Positions 58,239 through 64,000 of a stretch of 64,000 bases of DNA are shown piece by piece (the stretch's first letter is position 1; each line of letters starts with the position of its first letter). The DNA is from Ctenosaura bakeri (Eukaryota; Chordata; Lepidosauria; Squamata; Iguanidae). The DNA lies in NCBI GenBank assembly GCA_948474755.1, contig CAOLHI010001313.1, positions 62,001 to 126,000 on the forward strand. The letters run 5' to 3'. The notes under the pieces were generated by a model. It worked only from the letters and a program-made list of their open reading frames with translations. It was not told the DNA's origin and did no database searches. The position numbers and the translations under genes were made by a program.

Positions 58239-58771
58239 GGCCCTTTTCGCACGGGCCTTCTCTCGCGCGACAGCCCCGTGAGCCTCATGGGAGTGGGAGC
58301 GTTGCTCCGCACGACGCACTCCCACTTCCGCACTCCCACTTTCGCTTCGAAGTGAAAATCACCCGCGCTCGCCCAACGCTCCCGGCGCCCGCGTGCACTT
58401 ACCTCTTGTGCGGAGCGTCGGGGAGCCGGCCGGGTAGCGCTTCCTTCCCTCCGCCCCTGCGGAAGGAAGGGACGGGGTGCTAGCGCGATGGACGCGACAC
58501 GTCCTGCTTCGCGCGCGCGCGGTTGGGGGGCAGACGCGACAAACTCCTTTCTCGCGCGCGCGCGGGGGGGATGGATGGGACAGGCTCCTTTCTCGCGCGC
58601 GCGGGGGACGGACGGACGCGCGAGCTGCCGCCGCCTCTGGGAGGCTGCCGCTTCCCCGCTCGTTCCTTCGCCTGCGGAAGGAAGGAGGGGGAAGCGGCAG
58701 CCTCCCGGAGAAGGCTTCTTGCGCAAGCCGCCCTCCTCCGTCGCGCGAGTGCTGGCGCTGCGAAAAGGGCC
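58239..58771. mobile_element. CpG-rich MITE (533 bp), second copy
   Basis: It begins GGCCCTTTTCGCACGGGC and ends CTGCGAAAAGGGCC. TAT flanks both sides (58236-58238; 58772-58774). Compared with the copy at 53877 it lacks part of the first hairpin but keeps the GCGGAGCGTCGGGGAG and CTGCGGAAGGAAGG blocks and the CGCGCGCG runs. The short difference list and the intact target duplication suggest fairly recent mobility. Confidence 0.85.
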
Positions 58772-58775
58772 TATA

Positions 58776-58945
58776 TTTGCTGGTGTATAAGATGCACCGG
58801 CATATAAGACATGCTCCGTTTATACACTGGCAAATACTATTTGCTGGCATATAAGAAAAAACACTGGCATATAAGTCACCCCACCCCCCTATTTCCAAAC
58901 AGTATTTCTTGAGGGGAAAAAGTGTGCCTTATATGCCAGCAAACA
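58776..58945. mobile_element. MITE with TTTGCTGGCATATAAG inverted repeats
   Basis: TTTGCTGGTGTATAAGATGC at the left and CCTTATATGCCAGCAAACAG at the right are inverted. Between them the TTTGCTGGCATATAAG and CACTGGCATATAAGTCAC units recur in sense. It touches the right flank of the CpG-rich MITE, whose target duplication TAT immediately precedes it. The superfamily is not assigned. Confidence 0.65.
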
Positions 58946-61900
58946 GGGTACCTCTATTGCACTAAAGTCTGTCTCCTTGTAATTTCTCCTCCGCGCATTA
59001 GGTCTAAAACTGCACAGGCTAAATAACGTGTCCTTACCTCAGTCTCACTCCTGTTGAAACACACAATATTTCTCCCATTTCAGTGTGAAAACACTTCTTT
59101 TGACACCTGAAGATTTTAAGGTTATTTTTTTTTTAGAAAAAAACAACTATTATTTACTCTGCTATTTTGGAGGGGAAAAGAAGTGGTTTTTTTTTTTTAA
59201 AAAAAAGCATGATTTCACCACAAATTGGGACCTGAGTAAAACTGGGAGTGGGGGATGAGGGGAGGGGGAGGCTAGATTGGTGGGTAGTGACCTAGATTGG
59301 GTGGTCACCTAAGTTGCCTGATCATTCCTACTACAGAAGGGTAGCTCCCTTGTTTGTATCAACATCCAGGATAGACAGTGCAGCCATTTGTGTGTTTGAG
59401 TTGGGGGAGATGTTGGTATTTGCATGTGAACCTTCACATACATAGTGTTGCACACATTTACAAGTCAGCATTTCATTTCCTCTGCTCAACCAGCTTCAAT
59501 TTACAGAGTGGCAGATGCCCCTTTGAGCTGTAGAAAATGAAGAAGAGGTCTCTCATGGAGCCAGGTAGAGGCATTTGGGGTGGGCAGAAGGTCCAAAAAG
59601 CAGCTGAAGGAAAACTGTAGAATCATAGATATTTCTGAGAATGTTGCTGGAGAGATGTAGATCAAGTGCCACAAAAAGACTGCAGAGGAGTTAGTAAGGT
59701 GGAAATTGCTAAGTTATTGCTCCTCCACCCAGACTGAACTCACAAAAACCTACCACTTCTCCTCACTTGATGGATAAACCCACCAGTGACAAAAATGTCT
59801 GGGCTCTTGAGGAATGGCTCTGGCCACTGCTCCTGTAACCCCTTCCAAATAAACACGTAGGTGACTACATGCACCTTGGGCTCTTGCTTTCCTAGAAAGG
59901 GCAACATCCAGCCACTTATACTCCAGTGTAGTGTTTTGCAGTAAGGTGAAAACCAACGGGACCAACCCCTATGTGATCTTCATTTCCATCCTCAAAAAGA
60001 TACACTGAATGTGTTCAAAGGGAATTAAGGCAACTGACCCACTATGATTAAATTTTCAAACTGAGACAGCAATTCAGAGAGGATGGAGGCAACACACATG
60101 AGGACTGGGGTATGTATCCAATCCAATGGGAGTGCAAGTGGGCAGTCAGAACTGCAGGGAACCTGAGAAGGGCTATTTGATTATGCAAATATATGTATAC
60201 ATGGCAGGATCCAAAAAACCCTGGAGCAATTGTAGTCAGAATTGTGCACATACCTGGTGGAAAAAGAGACGAAGGCATATTTGTGTAAACATGGATAAGC
60301 GATGCAGCAACCCCCCCCCAAAAAAAGCTGCATTGTCTGAGGTCATGGGAGCAGACATAAACCAATATGGCAAACATGTACCCATAGTAGAAACACCACC
60401 TTTTATCAATGTGGCCTCATAATGGGGGTCTCATGTGACTCTCCATGCTGATTTCAGTTTCGATTAAAATGGTTGTGCATGGTAGTAAAGAAGTCAAACT
60501 GGGGCACGGATACTACACGGTGGAGCTAGGATACAGCCTTCATGTACATTCAGCCTAGGACTGATTGATTATTGATCCATTACTTCTTGTGTTTGTTTTT
60601 TCCTTTTGGGATTTAATTAATACTCTAGTTCATACTTCTTCAATCACTGCCTTCTAGCTTATATTGGGTGACAATTCCATTTACTCTCAGCCAGAATGAC
60701 CATTGGATGCAGTGACTGGAAATTACGGGAACTGTAGTTCAGCCTATCTGAGATCACCCAGTTGGGGGAGGCTTCCTTGGCCCATAGCTACCCAGTCAAG
60801 CAGTTCTCCACCTGAGAAGACTGGATTGTATCTGCAGTTCTTGCAGTACTAAGTATCAATGAAACCAGACAGCTTAAAATAAGGGTAGCTGCCTGAGAAC
60901 GTGAGGCCCAGTCTGGTTCAGGGACTTTGTTGGCTGATAACTTTGCTGGTCTTGGTCGGCATTGTACTTCTACGACTGCTTTGCCTGGCTGTCACCAAGT
61001 CTGTAAATTCTTCTCCTAGAATTGTGAATGGCTACTTGATCCTGTCTTTAGGAAATACTGCTTACATGTTTTCCTTATAAACAGACTACAAATCCAGAAT
61101 TACATCTGGACTGAAACTTTATAGACTTAACAAAAATAAAATTCCTCTTCTAGATTATTCCACCTGAAAGGGCAAGAAATTCATATTGCTTTCTCCCAGT
61201 CTTTGACCATTTGCTAGGAACCATTCAAAATGTTGACAAAATATAGATGGTTACTGGTTGAGCATTCACCCTGCAAAGGTGGGCCCTTTGTCTAAGGTAG
61301 ATGAAATATTAAGACTTCAGGGCTGTAAATAAAAATGACTTATACATCCCCGTCAGAGCTTAAATCTGCTTCCACTCCATGCAATGCAAATAAATTCCTC
61401 ACAATTCAAAACAAACATCTCCCTGAAAGAACACTCTCTAGGCTTCTCCCAGCAACTAAGATCTTTCTTGCTATGACAAGTCCTTGCTTACCGCAATGCT
61501 TGTTGTTGTACTGTAGTCCTGCAAGTGCCAGATAACAGAGGAAAGAAGAGATTCTTTCTTGAGGTGGGGGGAAATCTCAGAGCAGGATTTTTGAAAAGCC
61601 CATTATGAAGAATACCCTTTATGATTTGCTGCAAACTGCATGTCAGCACCTTTTACTAAAAGTTCAGGCTTTACTTTTCACAACAGCAAATAAGTAGCGG
61701 GCACAGAAAATAAAGCTTCCTGTGTCAGCTCCCATCTATTTTTTTTTAAACGAACAGCCTGAATTTATTTCTGCAGTTGAATCTGAGCACAGAGAGTGGC
61801 GTTTTTGTCCTCTGGAAAAGTGCTACTCAAAGTGGTAGTGGTGGTGGTGGTGGGTCTATGAACTGGTACCACTCCTGAGCCATCTGCTGCTGGTAGCCAA

Positions 61901-62590
61901 ATTTAGAGCCAAATTTACTTTGCCACCCAACCCAGATTGGCATTGATTGGCCAGAGGTTTGTGCCAAGAGAATTTTTTCATACCATCCTCCTCCTGCTGG
62001 TAGTGACCGGAGCTCCACATAAGGATATGGCAGATATGGTAAGGTTATGATATATGCATACTCTGTAACTGTCCTAATTTGGCAAACTGGTGTGAAAGTA
62101 ATTTTCCCTCAATTGCAGTCAGCAGTGGGGACAGGAGAAGAGGAGGTGCAGTCTTCTCCATCCCTGTAAGCTCAGACAAAGACAAATTTCTTCAGGCTCT
62201 CCTGGCTTGCATGCTTTTCATCAATAACTTTTGGTACCTTGACCATACTCTGATGTTGCTTGGCCACATAAGTCTCAGTTTTCATCTCTGAAATGCTGGA
62301 AGGAGTGTTTCTTCTCTGTTAGTGTTAAACAGAATCTTGGCCAAGGTGAGTTGCACCCAGTTTTCCAATTTCTACATGAGTCCTTGAGGATAGGAATTGG
62401 TACATACTAACCCAACCATGCCGGGCAGGCTCCATGACAAATGAAAATAAAAAGGTGTTGAGGAAATTAAGGTTCCTCTGTTATGGAATTAAAAACACTG
62501 CATACATTCAATGACCAAAATCAGACTTCATTTCAAGAGGCATTGAAGCAAAAGCAGTGCCTCAGAAATCTTCAGCAGAACATGGTCCTG
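58946..62590. other. Intergenic, no gene recognised
   Basis: Unique sequence with homopolymer runs (59126-59215), a C-run at 60310-60319 and a GGTGGTGGTGG stretch near 61839-61851. A hAT-MITE-like scrap (GGAACTGTAGTTCAG) lies near 60728. No coding motif was found. Confidence 0.4.
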
Positions 62591-62700
62591 AAGTGCACGT
62601 CCAGACATTATGGGATTACAACTCCATTTATTACAAACCCTTGGATATGGTGTCTGGAACCGATGGGAATTGCAGTCCATGATATCTAGGGGTGCCAACT
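62590..62700. mobile_element. hAT-like MITE fragment
   Basis: CCAGACATTATGGGATTACA, ACTCCATTTATTACAAACCC and GATGGGAATTGCAGTCCATG then ATATCTAGGGGTGCCAACTT have the mirrored ...TGGACTACAACTCCC...GGGA.TTGTAGTCCA layout of the family at 22916. Confidence 0.5.
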
Positions 62701-62919
62701 TGGGAAAAGCAGTTATGACCATACTTCTACTAACAAAAGATTTATATCCAAAGAAAGCCCTGTTTTAGCTGTAGAACAACCTTTAAGAGAAATGGGCTCA
62801 ATTTGTGTTCCAGGGTTAGCCTTTTTATTCCAGCAGGCTTTTGGGAACTGATTATTCTGCAAGACAGGGGCAATTTTTAAAAAATATGTTGTACTGCTTT
62901 TATACTTTGTTTTAGATCC

Positions 62920-63090
62920 CTATTATTGAAAGTGTTTGATTTTGTGGATAATTTAATATTATTTTAACTACAACTTTTTGTATGTTTTTAAGAATGTGTT
63001 CTTATTTGTAATTCTCCCTATTTTGTAAGTCACCTTGAGTCTCAATCTGGGGAAAAGGCAGGATATAAATGGAAGGAGAGGTGGAGAGAC
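62920..63090 (+). repeat. L2-like LINE 3' tail, sense
   Basis: TTTTGTAAGTCACCTTGAGT then CTCAATCTGGGGAAAAGGCA and GGATATAAATGGAAGG form the sense version of the tail found reversed at 1275, 50868 and 63530. Confidence 0.6.
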
Positions 63091-63527
63091 GGATGGATGG
63101 CAATCCTGCAGTGGGCAAGCAGCTCACCTTTGCAATAAGCAGGTTTCTTCTTAAAGGAATGTTAACAACCACATCAGCAATGAAAGAAACAAGAAGACCT
63201 AAAGCAGTTATCTAAATATGCTTTGTGATTAATGATGCAATCTTAAAACACAATTACTGGAGATTAGATCCTGTGCATGGAATAAGATCTAGTGTGCTGA
63301 ATAATTGCTCCTAATAAATTAGGAGCATAAGAAGCTGATCTGAACTGAGGTAGACCACTGGTTCATGATTTGGGATTTCATTTTGTGACAGCCAATTGTT
63401 AGTGACAGAATTCTTTTCTTACTGCATTTTTACTGTCAAGGGTGAGCAAAGGGACTTGCACAATTTTTTGGCTTATGTGCTGAGCTTGAAAAACTTGCTG
63501 CTGCTGCTGCTATTGTTCTTACTATTG

Positions 63528-64000
63528 TTGTTGTTTGTATCCTACCTTTTTTCCTCCGGTTTGGGACTCAAGGTGGCTTACAACATGGTTAAAAACTAAC
63601 ACCTTAAAAAAGTTAAAAAGCAATTAAACCATCATAAAATTTAAAATTATTTTAAAAAATTAAAACAATAGCAGCAGGAACAACAATAATAACAACAAGG
63701 CCCGTTTCTTTGTACAAGGTCTGTTTCTCCTAAAAAATCAGTTCTCAAAGGTCTGTGGGAATAAAGAGTTTTACCTGCTTGCAGAAAGGTAGTAAGAAGG
63801 GCGCTGGTCTAGCCTCTTCGGGAAAGGAGTCCCAGAGCCTGGAGACAGTCAGTGGGAAGGCTTTCTCCATGTTCCCACCAAATATACCTGTGAGAGTGGT
63901 AGAATAGAGAGCAGAGCCTCCCCAAAGGACCTCAGAACTCAGACAGATCTGTATGGAAGAGTATAGAACTTCAAATAACCTGGACCTGAACTGTGTAGGG
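63528..64000 (-). repeat. L2-like LINE 3' region, antisense, running off the window
   Basis: TGTTTGTATCCTACCTTTTT, TCAAGGTGGCTTACAACATG and then an A-rich run match the L2 tail. The following CTAGCCTCTTCGGGAAAGGA, GTCCCAGAGCCTGGAGACAG and AACTCAGACAGATCTGTATG continue a known-looking reptile repeat body to the window end. No frame is preserved. The 3' boundary lies beyond the window. Confidence 0.5.

Noticed and set aside
58235..58898. Long open frames on both strands
   Set aside because: Same CpG-rich MITE family; frames are not conserved with the copy at 53877.
1..64000. CRISPR array, operon or bacterial mobile element
   Set aside because: No spaced identical repeats or dense ORFs; the window is clearly vertebrate with spliced exons and eukaryotic transposons.

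Overview
This is vertebrate nuclear DNA: AT-rich, intron-dominated and full of interspersed repeats. Several things point to a squamate reptile (lizard or snake). They are a nearly full-coding CR1 LINE alongside L1 and L2 LINE fragments, a DIRS-type tyrosine-recombinase retrotransposon, tRNA-derived and 5S-rRNA-derived SINEs that share one 3' tail, and several families of small DNA transposons. I recognise these families by eye, so the clade call is an inference.

Region 1 (1 to about 26.7 kb) is the 3' end of one protein-coding gene on the + strand. Seven GT/AG-bounded exons (843-926, 8433-8499, 13863-13981, 18018-18064, 18143-18283, 21000-21188, 25143-25262) join in one continuous reading frame of about 255 codons and end in TAG. 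The C-terminus looks like the degenerate Rab-GAP (TBC) domain of TBC1D32 (Broad-minded), a ciliary protein of Hedgehog signalling. A 3' UTR follows, with AATAAA signals at 25606 and 26704. The introns hold CR1, L2, SINE, hAT and possible LTR remnants.

Region 2 (26.8-37.5 kb) is a nest of retrotransposons. A decayed + strand DIRS element (gag-like part 27137-28259; RT and tyrosine-recombinase part 32220-33391; terminal inverted repeats to about 33786) is split by a 4-kb CR1 on the - strand (28260-32219). The CR1 keeps ORF1 (SGNH esterase) and ORF2 (endonuclease and reverse transcriptase) with only a few breaks. Next comes an L1 ORF2/3'UTR fragment on the - strand, itself invaded by a CR1 tail and by a hAT MITE with a perfect 8-bp target duplication.

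Region 3 (37.5-64 kb) shows no recognisable cellular gene. It looks like intergenic DNA downstream of the gene. It carries a set of MITEs with related GGCC...TTTCCGCAC-like termini and mostly 3-bp target duplications, in short AT-rich and long CpG-rich versions. It also has two Tigger-like elements, one of them holding a GC-rich solo LTR, several SINEs and L2 tails. Two complex, repeat-free stretches (46.5-47.3 and 56.0-57.1 kb) look like candidate conserved non-coding elements.

No bacterial-type features, CRISPR arrays, functional rRNA or tRNA genes, or intact cellular ORFs outside the spliced gene were found. The most interesting structures are the exactly reconstructable CR1-in-DIRS insertion, the MITE families with shared termini and datable nested insertions, and the Ala-rich repeat ORF inside the solo LTR.
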